The notes under the pieces: generated by a model
What the model was told of the DNA's origin: nothing
Seen by the model: only the letters and a program-made list of their open reading frames with translations
Database searches by the model: none
In this document: piece by piece, positions 1-12,300 of the stretch
Numbering within the stretch: position 1 is the first letter of the stretch
Layout: every line of letters begins with the position of its first letter
Position numbers and translations under genes: made by a program
Assembly (NCBI RefSeq): GCF_947179165.1
Contig: NC_077243.1
Span: forward strand, 53,248,001 to 53,312,000
Source: Solanum dulcamara
Lineage: Eukaryota; Streptophyta; Magnoliopsida; Solanales; Solanaceae
DNA length: 64,000 nt
Direction of reading: 5' to 3'

Positions 1-7
1 GTTGTTA

Positions 8-1000
8 GTGCATGTTGATGAATCCTTCCATCAACCTGCAACAATACAACAAACAACCAAAGGCAAGAAAGAACCTGCAACAGCTAACAAAAAGGAAAGG
101 ACCTCCAAGAGTGCTTTGGGGTCTGTTAGATTTTTCAACGTCGCTCGACTAACGTCTTCGATTATCCAATTGAGTTGAAACTTCATGAGGTTTGCACATA
201 AATCCTTTACTTTATCCTTGCAAAATTTAAAATCTTTTTGCCCAAGTTGGAAGTTCCAAATTGCAAATTGCTCTTTCTTTAGGCTTAAGACATCTGATAT
301 TTTCAAGGTCGCTCGCCTAACGTCTCTAATTGTCCGTTTGAGCTGAAAATTCTTGGGCCTTGTCAATATAGTATTTTATAAAATCCTACCAATTTTGGAG
401 GCCTTGGTGCAAGTCCACATACTGCAACTCACCCTGCACATCCTACCCTGCTGAAGCTTAGATGTTGCAAGGGGTTTGGAAGTTGTATTTGTGATTTTCT
501 CTGTGTATTTATTGTTAAAGAAAGTTGATATATCACTCCAGCAACCTACAATAATACAAAAAACAAACCCAAGCAAAAAAGAGCTATCACAAACTAGCAA
601 AAAAGAAGGGACCTCAGTAAGAGCTTTGGAGCCTGTTATCTTTTTCCAAGTCGCTCGACTAACGTCTCCAATTATCCGTTTGAGCTGAAACTTCATGAGG
701 TTTGCATATATAGCCTTTTGTTTAACCTTGCAAAATTTGAAGGCTTGTTTCCCAAGTTGGAGGTTCCAAATTACAAAAGGATCTCTCTTTAGGCTTAAGA
801 CAACTGATTTTTTCAAGGTCGCTCGCCTAACTTCTCTAATTTTCCGTTCGAGCTAAAACTTCTTGGGCCTTGTCAATATAGTATTTTGCTGCAATCCTGC
901 AAAGTTTGGAGGCCTTTGGACAGGTCTACATGGTGCAAAACACCCTGCACATCATACCCTGCTGTAGCTTAGGTTCAGATGTTGTAGGGAAGAATTTGGC
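8..1000. repeat. 510-bp direct tandem duplication
   Basis: Two copies of a roughly 490-510 bp unit lie head to tail (about 10-519 and 520-1000). Landmarks repeat with a constant offset of 510: the motif TCGCTCG occurs at 141 and 651, and again at 309 and 819. Each unit also has an internal pair of a motif of about 45 bp (TCGCTCG..TAACGTCT..GAGCTGAAA) spaced 168 bp apart, so the motif occurs four times. The two minus-strand reading frames (366-31 and 816-376) arise from this duplication. They resemble no protein family I recognise and I do not call them genes. The origin of the unit is unknown. Confidence 0.8.
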
Positions 1001-1509
1001 ATGAATGGGAGGCTGAAAAGAGGTCCTAGTATGTCATGCTGTTGTCCCTCTTCTGGTGAGGTGCTTTGAACCTGTATAGACAAGTGGTAAAGAGACAAAC
1101 AAGGGAAATATATGCACAGGCTTCTACAAGTCCTTGTGTAGGTCCATGTTACTTCTATAGTGGAGGAGGTTGAGATGCTTGTTGTTGCAAGCTACTCCTA
1201 AGAGGAGACCTTTAGTTGTGATCAGGATCAGCTCCTTAGAGTACCTGCACCCACCCACAAAAACAGAAAAACACACAAACAAACAATTCTGCAAGTTATA
1301 ATAACTAATACTAATGACCTGTAGGTGTTCCTTGAGTATTGCAGGTTGGTGGATCTGTTGCTAAAGGATATTGTTGTTGAGAAATGTAGAAGTTTTGTAT
1401 GTACCTGCACAGACAACCAAGAGAGGAAAAGAAAGAAGAACTACCCTACTCCTTACCTCAAGAGGCAAGTTGTTATGTCTAGGATGAGTCTTTGGGGCAC
1501 TTGAGATAG
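1001..1509. other. Unassigned sequence, no gene seen
   Basis: About 500 bp between the 510-bp duplication and the gypsy fragment. Reading frames are short and broken and I recognise no domain. It could be the 5' flank of the truncated retrotransposon or decayed repeat DNA. Confidence 0.4.
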
Positions 1510-2886
1510 GGTATTGGCAAGTGATGTTAGTCAGGCTACTTTGGATTCAGATGGGATTTGAGATTCGTTGGCCGATTGTTTGTTCCAAGGGTTGGGGGTT
1601 TGATTACGCTGATTCTTAGTGAGGCCCATGATTCCAGATATTCCATCCATCCGGGCACAACTAAGATACATCGTGATTTGAGGAAGCATTACTGGTGGAG
1701 CAGTATGAGGAGAGGCATCTCAGATTATGTGTCTCATTTTTTGTATTGCCAGCAGGTAAAGGCCGAGCATTTAAAGTCTGGTGGTGAGTTTAAGAGATTA
1801 CCCATTCTAGAGTAGAAGTGGTACTATATCACTATGGACTTTATTGTGGGTTTGCCTCAGACTTCTAGAGGTGTTGACAATATTTGGGTCATCATGGATC
1901 GATTGACCAAGTCTGCACACTTCCTTCCCATTCATACTTCTTTGAGTGCCGAGAGGTTGTCTCGTATCAACATTCGAGAGGTGGTTCATCTTCATGGTGT
2001 TCCTGTATCCATCATTTTAGATCGGGGTTCACAGTTCACTTCCAACTTTTGGAGGGATTTTTAGGAGGAGTTGGGCACCCGGGTTCACCTTAGCATAACA
2101 TTTCACCCACAGACTAATAGCCATTCATAGTGCACTATGCAGGTCCTTGAGGATATGTCGTAGGCTTTGTTATGTATTTTGAGGATCAGTGGGACCAGTT
2201 CTTGCCTTTGGTAAAGTTTGCGTACAACCACAACTATCACTCTAGCATTCAGATGGCTCCATTCAAGGCCTTATGTGGTAGGTGTTGTCTCTCTCCGGCT
2301 GGTTACTTTGAGTTTACAGAGCCTAGGATGCGTGGTACAAACTTGCTTCAGGAGGCCTTGGATTAGTTGAAGGTGATTCAGGATAGACCCAGGATAGCTC
2401 AAAGTAGACATCAGAGTTATGTAGATCACATGTGTCGGCCGTTGAGGTTTGTAGTTGGTGACCAGGTATTTCTCCAAATATCTTCCATGAAAAGCGTGAT
2501 GAGATTTGGGAGGTGGGGCAAGCTCATCCCCTAGTATACAGGGTCGTTTGAGATTTTGTGGACAGTCGGAGAGATTGCTTATGAGTTAGCCCTACCTCCA
2601 ACACTATCAGCTATCCATCCAGTCTTTCATGTTTTAATGATGCGCCGGTATGTTCTAGATAAGTCTCATGTGCTCTAGTATGATTAAGTTGAGTTGGATG
2701 ATCGTCTGACCTTTGTAGAGAAGTTGGTGGCCCTTCTAACCAGATGTTAGGCAATTGCTTTCGAGAGCCAATCCTGTTGTTAAGGTCCATTGGAGGCACC
2801 GTCCAGTCAAGGAGGCCACCTGGGAGACAGAGCAGGAGAACAGGGAGCAGCTCCCCGGCTTATTTGAGCCTCCAGGTACTTCTTGA
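1510..2886 (+). pseudogene. Ty3/gypsy integrase, decayed 3' polyprotein fragment
   Basis: The 3' part of a gypsy-type pol gene. The region 1558-1815 carries the HHCC zinc-binding part of integrase (HPGTTKIHRDLRKHYWW...CQQVKAEH). The catalytic core follows from 1834 (MDFIVGLPQTSRG, VIMDRLTKSAHFLP, LDRGSQFTSNFW) with the two expected aspartates. The core continues past 2172 (FAYNHNYHSSIQMAPFKALCG), and the C-terminal part ends near 2886 with a GLFEPPGTS-like end typical of the family. In-frame stops interrupt it at about 1813, 2062, 2127 and 2364, and a frameshift lies near 2160. Reverse transcriptase, protease and gag are absent upstream, so the element is 5'-truncated. This is a non-functional relic. 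Confidence 0.9.
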
Positions 2887-2928
2887 TTCTTACTTTTGTG
2901 GATGAAAGTTCTCTTTAGTAGTGCATAC

Positions 2929-4553
2929 TGTAATGACCCTCCAGGTCATTTTTACCTTAATGCCTTCTTTTAATTGTTTAGAGCTTTCCTATAGCAACTC
3001 CAATTCATTTATGACTTGTTGGCACTGATTATTCAGTTGTCTGGTCGTTCGTTTGGATTTTATGCCTGTTTCCCTATTTTGGAGCTTTTGATACTTGAAA
3101 AGTTGAATCCAATCATAACTTCAGGTAAATGACCTTAGAACGTAATTCTGACTTTTCCATCATCTTGAAAATGGCCAAATTAGGCTAGTATGGTCGACAC
3201 TAGTATCAAGGTAATCAGTGCGAGTTTGGGGCCATTTGGCATGTTAGTCTTTGAAATTTGGCATAAGTTTGACTTTGATCAGCATTCTTGGAAAATGCGC
3301 TCAGATGAAAATTTTGTCAACTCGATTAGTTTTGAAATGTCAAGTTTGATCTAGAACAACCTTTCATTTGCTTTTTGAGGCTTTTGATCTAATTCCGAGG
3401 CTCATTGTGAAATTTGGCTAAAAATGGCACTTGGGTGTGGGATATATTTTTTGTTAAAATGACCTCACTTGGGAATTTCGAATGCGCTATTGAGTCTAGA
3501 ATGCTGAATTTGGTGGGGTTACATATCGTGTTTGCGTGCACGGGAGCGAACGAATCCCGAGCACCTCATTGAAGACTTGAACAATGCCAAAAATTTCATA
3601 TTGCAGCAGTTGCTGGTGTAGGTGACTTTCTTCATCACGTTCGTGAAGAAGCCTTCACGGTCACAAAGGGTCACTGTGCATGGTCTTCACGATCGCGAAG
3701 GAGAGTTGACCTAGTTGGTCATTGTGGTTGCGAGACTTGGCCCCTGCGATCGCGATGGTCATTTTGGGGGATAGTCATGATTGAGACATGTGTCCCCATG
3801 ATCGCGATAGGCAATTGTGTTTGGTCTTTATTTAAAAGACCAGACGTGATTAGCTCATAACTCCCAACTTCATATCGCCATAACTCTCTCGTTTCTTGTC
3901 AAAAATTGGTGATTCAAAGTTTGGTCTTTGGGGAATTGCTAGGAGAATGCGTGGGTAGCTTCGTAAAGTGTCAAATAAGCTCCGTTGAGGTAATTTCTCA
4001 GTATTAGCTGCTATCATTGATGTAATTCTTAGCTTAAATGGTGAATTTATCGAATGTTCGGTTTGGGGCTGTTTCGAGCCCCAAATTGTGTTCCATTTTG
4101 GAACACAAATTCGGATTAATGTTTAGGACCTTTTTCCAGAGTCGATTCCAAAATTACTAGAGCGGATCCCATATTTCTATTTTTTTACTTTGAAATTGGT
4201 CCTTCTCCGAATTTGATAATTTTAGTGTTTAAGCGATCATATCGACATTGTGTACCTATATTTGATAGCATGACAGTGTTTGGAGGCCGTTAGGTAGGGG
4301 AAAAGCTCCAACTCAATGATTTTGGAGCACGCGTGAACAACCTATGGGTAGACTACTGTTTCCCCCTCTTCAGATTTAGCTTGAGAATGTGAATGCTTGT
4401 TGATTAGTTGAAATTTGGATTGGATAGCCATTGAGTCATGCTTAGACGTTAAAAATTATGTTTTAGGCCTATTTTGGAGTTTTACTGAGTACTTGTGAGA
4501 ATCCTTCTTACTTTTGTTGATCATCCATGCCTTTTGCCTTAGAAATGCATGAA
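2929..4553 (+). mobile_element. 3' LTR of the gypsy fragment, incomplete
   Basis: Just downstream of the polyprotein end, TGTAATGACC at 2929 looks like a gypsy LTR start. The following 1.6 kb is non-coding and more GC-rich than its surroundings up to about 4550, where the AT-rich repeat block starts. A typical TGTGACA or CA terminus and a target-site duplication were not found, so the right end is probably truncated. The exact end is uncertain. Confidence 0.6.
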
Positions 4554-5850
4554 TTTTTGGATTTGTTTAGCTATTTTATGTTGTAGATTTTATTCTTTAG
4601 TAATACGTATAACTTAACACTAGCGGACAATATTAAGATTTAGTTTTAAAATTTTTAAAGTAATTTTATTTAAATAATTAATATTTTTTAATATTAAAAT
4701 AATTTAATGAATATCATATAAAGTGTTTTCATTTGACTTTCATTCAATATTCACTTTGAAATTCAATTAATTCAAATTTGCTTTTAATTTTTTTTACTTT
4801 ATGTGAAACAATAAAAAAAATTACATGTTTAAATCTTATATTTTTTCAGTATAGTCAACTCCAACATCCAAAATTCAGGTACTACAAAAAAAACTAAAAA
4901 TAAAAATAATGCATGTTTTATGATCCAAGAAAATCTGCTTAATATGATAAAAAGGAAAACAAACACTGACAAATTAAATATATTGCATTAATAATATGAG
5001 ACCTTTTAAATATTGTGACTTTCGTTGAGATAACAGATATTATGAGTACACATTTAATTATCCGTTAGGAGATAAAATGAGAAAAGTGGGAGTAATGGCG
5101 ATTTTTAAGTCTTCTTCTATGATTTAAAACGGTAAGTCAAACTTAAAATTGCTCCATTTTTTATTAATGGCCTATTTTTCTATTAAAGAAGTTAAAATAA
5201 TTTTCTTGTGTTTTAGTTTCTGTCATTTGGATAAGATCAATTGTGTTCCAAATTATTAGAATTTTGTCCACAACGTTATTTTTTAGTTCAATATATTTTG
5301 TTAATTTCAAAATTATTAGTTGTTTTGTTTTTCGATCTTTATTTGTTTTTTTTTAAAAAAGAATTTACCTACGTATTTATAACTATCCTTTATTAGTGTT
5401 TTCTTCTTCTTCTTCTCTTCTTTTGTTCTTAATTGCTTTATTTTTAATTTTATTTTTGTCAGGGCATTTTTTAATTTATTTTTTGATCAAATAGTGAATT
5501 ATAAAATTTATTGATTTACTTTTTTTGTTTTAGCCTTGTTTCTATAACACCCAAGTGTCTTGATATTAGGCTGCCACTTGAGAGAGAATAACTATTTTTA
5601 AAATTTATTTTTCTCTAAATTCATCATTACTAAGTATAATAATATTTTTCTTTAATGTCGAGTGCATAACCTTTAAATATTATCATTTTTACCATGATTT
5701 TTTCATATTGTTGTTACATCATCTATTATTTCTATTTTTTAAATATTATTTATTAACTCTATCCCATTGGTCAAATAAGTTGATCAATGAATAGCATTAA
5801 TTATATCTGTTATGAACTTTATATATTTTTCGATATTATGATAACATAAA

Positions 5851-6003
5851 TTAATTTTAAATTGACCAAACATCATATCATATCAAAATTGCTAGGGGTA
5901 TTTTATTATAATGCTAAAGAAGATTAATTTTAAATTGACAAATGAATAGCATCATAGTGTATCAAAATTGCAAGAGGCATTCTATTATAATGCTAAAGAA
6001 GAT
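5851..6003. repeat. 73-bp imperfect tandem duplication
   Basis: The unit beginning TTAATTTTAAATTGAC and ending ATAATGCTAAAGAAGA occurs at 5851-5923 and again from 5924. The second copy is a few bases longer. It lies just left of the MITE and may be part of the surrounding decayed repeat. Confidence 0.75.
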
Positions 6004-6033
6004 AAACACTTTTGATGAAAGAAACATGAGATA

Positions 6034-6399
6034 GAGCCCGTTTGGATTGGCTTTAAGTTGATTGTCCCTTTTTAGCTTTTGGACGTGTTTGTCTAATGCT
6101 GACTTTAAGCCATAAAGTTCTTAAAGTCAGTCAAAAATAAAAAATTAGAATTCCTAACTTTTTTTTCCAAAGTGCTTAAAGTCATTTTCTTTGACCATGG
6201 AAATTACTTTTATATCCCTTATATTATAACTAAATTCCCAAACTACCTTTTTTTATTCTTTTAACCCTAAAATTCACATCATAAGCATTTTTATCCAAAC
6301 ACTCAATTGCTTATTTATAAAAATAACTTTCAGCACTTCAAAGTTCTGAAAGCATTTCATACATAAAAGTTACTTTTTTAAGCCCATCCAAACGGGCTC
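6034..6399. mobile_element. MITE, 366 bp, with terminal inverted repeats and 3-bp target duplication
   Basis: The left end GAGCCCGTTTGGATTGG and the right end CCATCCAAACGGGCTC are inverted copies of each other with one mismatch or gap. The element is flanked by ATA on both sides (6031-6033 and 6400-6402). The interior is AT-rich and non-coding, and holds scattered shorter inverted CTTTAAG / CTTAAAG motifs. The size, termini and lack of coding capacity fit a non-autonomous DNA transposon. A 3-bp duplication fits CACTA- or PIF-type integration better than hAT. The superfamily is not settled. Confidence 0.8.
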
Positions 6400-8423
6400 A
6401 TAGTCTGCTTGTTGAGTAATTTCAAGATTTAACTTATCATAAAATGATATTATAAAGTTTTTAACATATTTAGTACCTCGACATGTATTTAATAAAATAC
6501 TTATGAAGACAAATCAATATAAGCTTAGTTCATTATAATATTTAAATTTGTCAATAATAATTTTTAGAATTATTTTATTTATTTATTTTTCAAATGAATC
6601 AAAATCATAAATGGTAGTTATTAATTTTAAAAATCACAAAACAAATGGTAGTTATTAATTTTATCTTATAAATTACTACTATACATTTTAATGATTATGG
6701 CTGCAAACAAACGTGAGAGGAAGGTTTTTTTTTTGTTTTTTTTTGGGGGAGGGGGGGATGATTCTGCACTTTTAATTATATTATAAATATAATAATAATA
6801 ATAATTTATTTAATAATTTAAATATGTTAGGATACGTATACAGTAGATATTGTTTAGAAGTTGTGTAATGGAAAGTTTTAAAACTACCTATTTAAATTTT
6901 AAATTGTATTTTGCCTATTTTACCAAATACATATTCGTAATATTTCTTTTAAAAAATTAAAACTGATAATTTGAGAACATTTTTGGTGTTGACACTTGTC
7001 CTTGTTTGAAAAATACATGTTAGTAATATTTAATAATATAATTTTTTTAAAAGTAAAAATTCAATGATTTTTGTGGTGCTGACACGTGGCACTAGTATAC
7101 GTACTCACGCGTTGCACAAATATTTTAAAATATAATAATTTTTAAACTTAAAAATAACTAATACAAATTATTATTGAGTAACAAAAGTGCATGTATAATC
7201 ATATATAATGTTTTGATTTTATACATACGCTTAATGCTAACAAAATTTTACCTTAATATATGTGCAATGAGGATATGTTTTTCAAAGACACCAAACATTA
7301 TTCTAACAACTTCTCCTTCTTTTAGTATAACGAAGATTAATAGCATATTGGCATGTATTGAAATGATATTTGTGTTAATTAATTAAATTTTAAATTCATA
7401 GATTAATCTAAAACCTAGTATTAAGAATATTAATTCTACTTTTAGCTAAAATCTAAATATAATTTACAAAGCATGCAAACTCTTTAGTCCACTCCTCTCT
7501 ATTCAATCCTACAAAATAGATGATTTTCATTTAATCAAATATAATTTTATAAAATAAGAATGCACAAATAAAATAAATTTCAGTGATCATTATATATAAA
7601 AAAATACTATAATCAAATTAATATATACCACATAAAACAAACTATTTTCAATGCAGAGAAAAATTTGAAAGATAGAAAAAAAGGGATCATCTTCTATTCC
7701 TTTGATATACTATAAGTCTCTTCTTTTTACTTTATGGACTTTTAGATTTGTTTAGCCTTTTTTAGATATGCTGTAGATTTTATTCTTTAGTAATACGTTG
7801 ACTTAACAGTCGCAGATAATATTAGGATTCAGTTTTAAATTTTTTAAACTAATTTTATAAAAATAATTAATATATTATTTTTAATATTAATTAGATAAAG
7901 TTTAAAAGTTATAAACACCACCAACATGTTATTATGTTAACGTAAAGATATATATGACAATTCATTTCAAATCAATTCTAATTCAAAATTTTGAAAGCAT
8001 TAATATCAATTATTATCTTAGATTTAATTACGTCTGGAGAGATAAAAATGATAAGAATAAAAATCTACAATAGCACTTTGCAAGTCATCATCCATTTTAC
8101 AGGGATCTTCTCATCATGTTAGATTGCTAAAGAAATAATATCTACACCACAAATTAAGTTTGGCTATATGAATTCTCAATAATCTAAAGCTTAATTTTTA
8201 AAAAGAAACTCATCCATTTTCTCCCATCATCAAATGTGATTTCTAGTATAGTAAGATAAATCATATACATTTATAAAAAAATTCAAATATCTTTTATTTG
8301 TATGTACAATTCATCGTTAGCTTTAATTATTATTTATTTATTATTTATAAGGGGTAAAAGGCTCTAATACTATGATTTTATATGATGACAATTCAGTTTA
8401 TATGATAATTAAAAAATTTAATA

Positions 8424-8520
8424 GAAAATGCTTTTTATCCTAAGTTTGCATATATATTAAAATTAAAAATATCATAGGAAATGCTTCTTATCCTAAGTTT
8501 GCATGTATATTAAAATATAT
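8424..8520. repeat. 53-bp tandem duplication
   Basis: The motif AAATGCTT.TTATCCTAAG with its flank TTTGCAT.TATATTAAAAT occurs from 8424 and again from 8477, a period of 53 bp with a few substitutions. Confidence 0.7.
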
Positions 8521-9849
8521 AATTTGATGAATACTCATAAAAAGTATTTTAAATTTATTCTTTTTATAAATGATAATTAGAAAATATTTCTGTCGATGAT
8601 ATTTTTCATTTTGTTTTTGTGATGCTGATATGTGACACTTTTGCATTTTCTATTCTATACGTATAAGATTAAAATATATAATTGAGTTTTGAGAGATTAG
8701 CGTAGTTAGGGGTGAGAGATTTTAGGATTGTTTTAAGTTAGTTGTTGTTTTTTTAATCTTTATCTGTTTTTTTTTTAACTATCCCTTTAATAATGTTTTC
8801 TTCTTTTTTTAAAATTATATTATTTTTATTTATATTTTGTCATGAAATTTTTAATTTAATTTATTTTTGTTGCTATCGTCACTTCCAATATTCAAAATTC
8901 AAGCAGTACAAAAAATAAAAATAATGCATGATTTTTGAACCAAAAAAATCTGCATATGATAAAAAGGAAAAAAGCAATTAACAAAATTAAATATATTGCC
9001 CTAATAATATGAGACCTTTTAGTTATTGTGATTTTCGTTGAGATTTGAAGATTTTATGAGTAAGAATTTCATCACCCATAAGATAAGGAGAGAAAATGAG
9101 AACAGTTGGAGTTGTGGTAATTTTTAAGTCTTCTTCGGTTAGTTTTTATTTTTGACAGATTTTTACATAATTAAATTATATATATATTTTTGGAGATAAT
9201 TGAAGCAAACATTGATCTATTAGAGTCTTCGGAATTTGATTTCCTATTCCGTATTTTGATTTGAAAAACAAACAGAGTATATTAAAGAGAAGGAGTTAAG
9301 AGGATACTGGCACCATCATTTTCATATGATTTTGATTATAATATCTTGATATAGTGATTTTGACTACTCAGTACAAAGGAATAAACAATTATTGCAGAAT
9401 AGAAACAGAACTTTGTATACGTTGAAACTTAATGAATTGGAAAAAAATTCTTACAGATGATTAAACTCTCTCTTTGTTGATTTCTTCTTGTCCTTGAATG
9501 TATGTTGGTGGGTTGAATTGTTTTACTTTGTTAATTATTAAAATATCCTATTGTTGCATTGTTGAAGAAGGGGAAGAATTTGATTAGATATGATTACCGG
9601 AGAACGTTGTGTTGTTTGTGATTCCTTTTTTTTATTATTTTTTTATATTAAAAGTTGTAACTGCTAATTATATTTTAGACATAATAATTGAGTATTATGT
9701 GGAAATATTAAAAAGAAGGCCTAAAATATTGGGAAATAGATAATGCGTGTTTCTATTTTAATGTGGAAATATCCTTAAACTGTCATGTAAGTTGTAAGCT
9801 CTAACTTGTCTTTTAAAATTGTAACTACTTTTAAAAAAGAAAAGCAAAA

Positions 9850-9970
<121 letters not shown>

Positions 9971-10188
9971 AGGTTAAAAACACCAACTTATCTTTTAAAA
10001 CTGTAACTCTTTTCATGCAGTAATTTTTTAATTTAAAATTTCTTCAATTTGTTTAGAAGTAGGAGTATAATGTGAAGTTTTAAAACTCCCTAATTTTATA
10101 TTTTAATTAATTTTTAGTAATTCATAAATTATGTTTTTGTGGTGCTGACACGTAGGCATTTTACCTCTCCTGTTATATATATTGATGT

Positions 10189-10387
10189 TGTTAGAATATA
10201 TGAAAAATATATTCTGACAGATTGTAACATATTTATATATTTAGTTCCTAATATAAAGATATTTAGTTTATTTAGTTTCTAATATCGAGATATTTAGTTT
10301 CCTTAATTATAACTTAATTATACTCTTGTATTTGTGTATATAAACTATTGAGGTTAATGAAATAAATTAATGGATTAATCTCTTTCA
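10189..10387 (+). mobile_element. 5' LTR of a Ty1/copia element (199 bp)
   Basis: It starts TGTTAGAATATAT and ends TTTCA, with the primer-binding site directly after it. The first 31 bp form an inverted repeat: TGTTAGAATATAT pairs with ATATATTCTGACA. A TATA-like stretch (TGTATATAAAC, near 10335) sits about 50 bp before the LTR end. The short length suits plant copia families. No matching 3' LTR is present, so target duplication and insertion age cannot be read. Confidence 0.85.
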
Positions 10388-10399
10388 TGGTATCAGAGC
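10388..10399 (+). other. Primer-binding site, initiator tRNA-Met type
   Basis: TGGTATCAGAGC follows the LTR without a gap. This is complementary to the 3' end of plant initiator tRNA-Met, the usual primer for copia and gypsy reverse transcription. Confidence 0.95.
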
Positions 10400-10487
10400 T
10401 CTAGGGCACGATCCGACCTTCTTCTTCTTCTTGGATTCCTGCTACCGCCGCCCCCATCCTCTCCCTCTTCCTCTCTTCTCTATCACC

Positions 10488-12300
10488 ATGTCTAACTTCA
10501 AATCTTCCTTTCATCCTACTCTTGCTGTATCCAACATCAAGAATCATGTTCCAATCACTTTTGAAATGGAGAACGTACAATATTCCACATGGGTGGAACT
10601 CTTTAAGATTAATGCAAGATCCCATCGGGTGATTCATAAGATTATTCCTCCGGCAGCGGGCACGAAGAAACGGCCTCAATAAGAGGAGGACAAAGAACTG
10701 TGGTCCACCTTGGATGCCACCATTCTCCAATGGCTCTACGCTACTATCTCTCATGATCTTTTGCATAAAATTCTTGAACCCGACACCATGGTGATGGAGG
10801 CTTGAAATCGCTTCCGTGACATATTCAAGGATAACAAATACTCTCATGCTGTCACCCTTGAGTACGACTTCACTCATGTCGACATGACATATTTTTCGAA
10901 TGTCTCTGCCTATTGTCAACATCTCAAATCTCTGGCAGATCAACTCAAGAATGTCAGCTCCCCAGTCGCTAACGATCGACTAGTTCTTTAACTAGTCTCT
11001 AGCCTTACCGAGCCCTATCAAGGTGTGGCTACTCTTATTCGTCAACGTGACCCGTTGCCTTAATTTTATCAAGCTCGTTCGATGCTCACTCTTGAGGAGG
11101 TTGGCCGTGCTAAGAAAGCGGCCCAAAGCTCCTCTGCTGCATTAGTTGCTCGCTCGTCCAAGGGTCCTCCTGATGTTCCTGATAATTCCTCTTCTAACCA
11201 CAATTCTAATAGTGGAAAGAAGAACCACAATCGGAGCAATAATGGGGGAACATATCGCGGCAACAATCGTAGTCGTGGAGGCGGCAAAGAAGCTACCAGC
11301 AGCGATGGTAATACAGACCATGGTGGTCAGCTAGGAGGCGGCAACAGCCGCGGCACTGGGCAGCAGTCTACGGGGCAGAATCCTCTGCCCTATTCTCCAT
11401 GGACTGGCGGGCAGCAATGTCCATGGATGGCATCATGGGGTTCTTGGGCTATACCATCGTGTCCATATCCTTCAACTTCTTGGTCCCGACCTAATTATGA
11501 ACAACAGCAGCCACCACGAGCGGGTGTTCTTGGCCCTCGACCTCAACAGGCCTACACGACAGCCCCTACTCCTACGGACATTGAAGCCGCCATGCATACT
11601 CTTGGGATTACTCCTCCAGATGCAAATCGGTACATGGACACCAGTGCCACTTCTCACATGACATCCACGCAAGGTAGCCTCACGTCTTAATTTAATAAGA
11701 GCAATAAACATGGTACAATTATTAGTAATGGTCAATCAATTTCAATTCATGGCTATGGTCACACGGATTTGTCTTCCCCGTGTCCTCTCTTGCACTTAAA
11801 CAATGTCCTTCATGCCCCTCACCTAGTTAAAAATTTGGTGTCCGTCCGCAAATTTACTACTGATAACTTTGTCTTTGTTAATTTTGATCCCTTTGAATTT
11901 TCTTTGAAGGATTTTCAGAAGGGGAGACTGGTAATGAGGTGTAACAATCAGGGAGAGCTTTATCCGATCACCAATCAATTCACTTCACCATCTAGTTTTG
12001 CTGCTTTGGCACCATCTCTTTGGCATGTTCGTTTGGGTCACCCGGGAGCACCTGTGTTGAAATCCCTTAGGAAGATTAAATTGATTGATTGTAATCCAAG
12101 TAGAGATGTTCGTATTTGTCATTCTTATCCTCTTGGAAAACATGTTAAGTTGCCATTTTTTTCTTCGAATTCTAGCACTCTTATGTCATTTAATATTATA
12201 CATAGTGATCTTTGGACATTACCCGTTTTGAGTTGCTCAGGCCATCGATATTATGTTTGTTTATGGATGATTATTCTAAATTCTTTGTTTACTGCTTAGT
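10488..12300 (+). pseudogene. Ty1/copia gag and 5' pol, decayed and 3'-truncated
   Basis: The ATG at 10488 opens a copia-type gag. The N-terminal part (FEMENVQYSTWVELFKIN) resembles the UBN2-type gag domain, and further gag follows around 10700-11060. A Gly/Asn/Ser-rich tail (11160-11360) precedes a Pro/Trp-rich segment ending in GVLGPRPQQAY (about 11520-11550), a hallmark of one copia group. The protease remnant (YMDTSATSHMTS) lies near 11630. The gag-pre-integrase segment (LWHVRLGHPGAPVLKSLRK) spans about 12019-12080. The start of the integrase core (IHSDLWTLPVLS) is at about 12200. In-frame stops occur at about 10681, 10804, 10989, 11060 and 11688, with a frameshift near 12260. The rest of integrase, reverse transcriptase, RNase H and the 3' LTR are missing. 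It is not functional. Confidence 0.92.

Noticed and set aside
31..816. Two similar minus-strand reading frames (111 and 146 codons) as a tandem gene pair
   Set aside because: Their similarity comes from the 510-bp DNA duplication. The products have no recognisable domain, and the plus strand has an overlapping frame of similar quality.
10401..10943. 180-codon minus-strand gene
   Set aside because: It lies antisense to the copia gag, whose plus-strand reading matches a known protein family.
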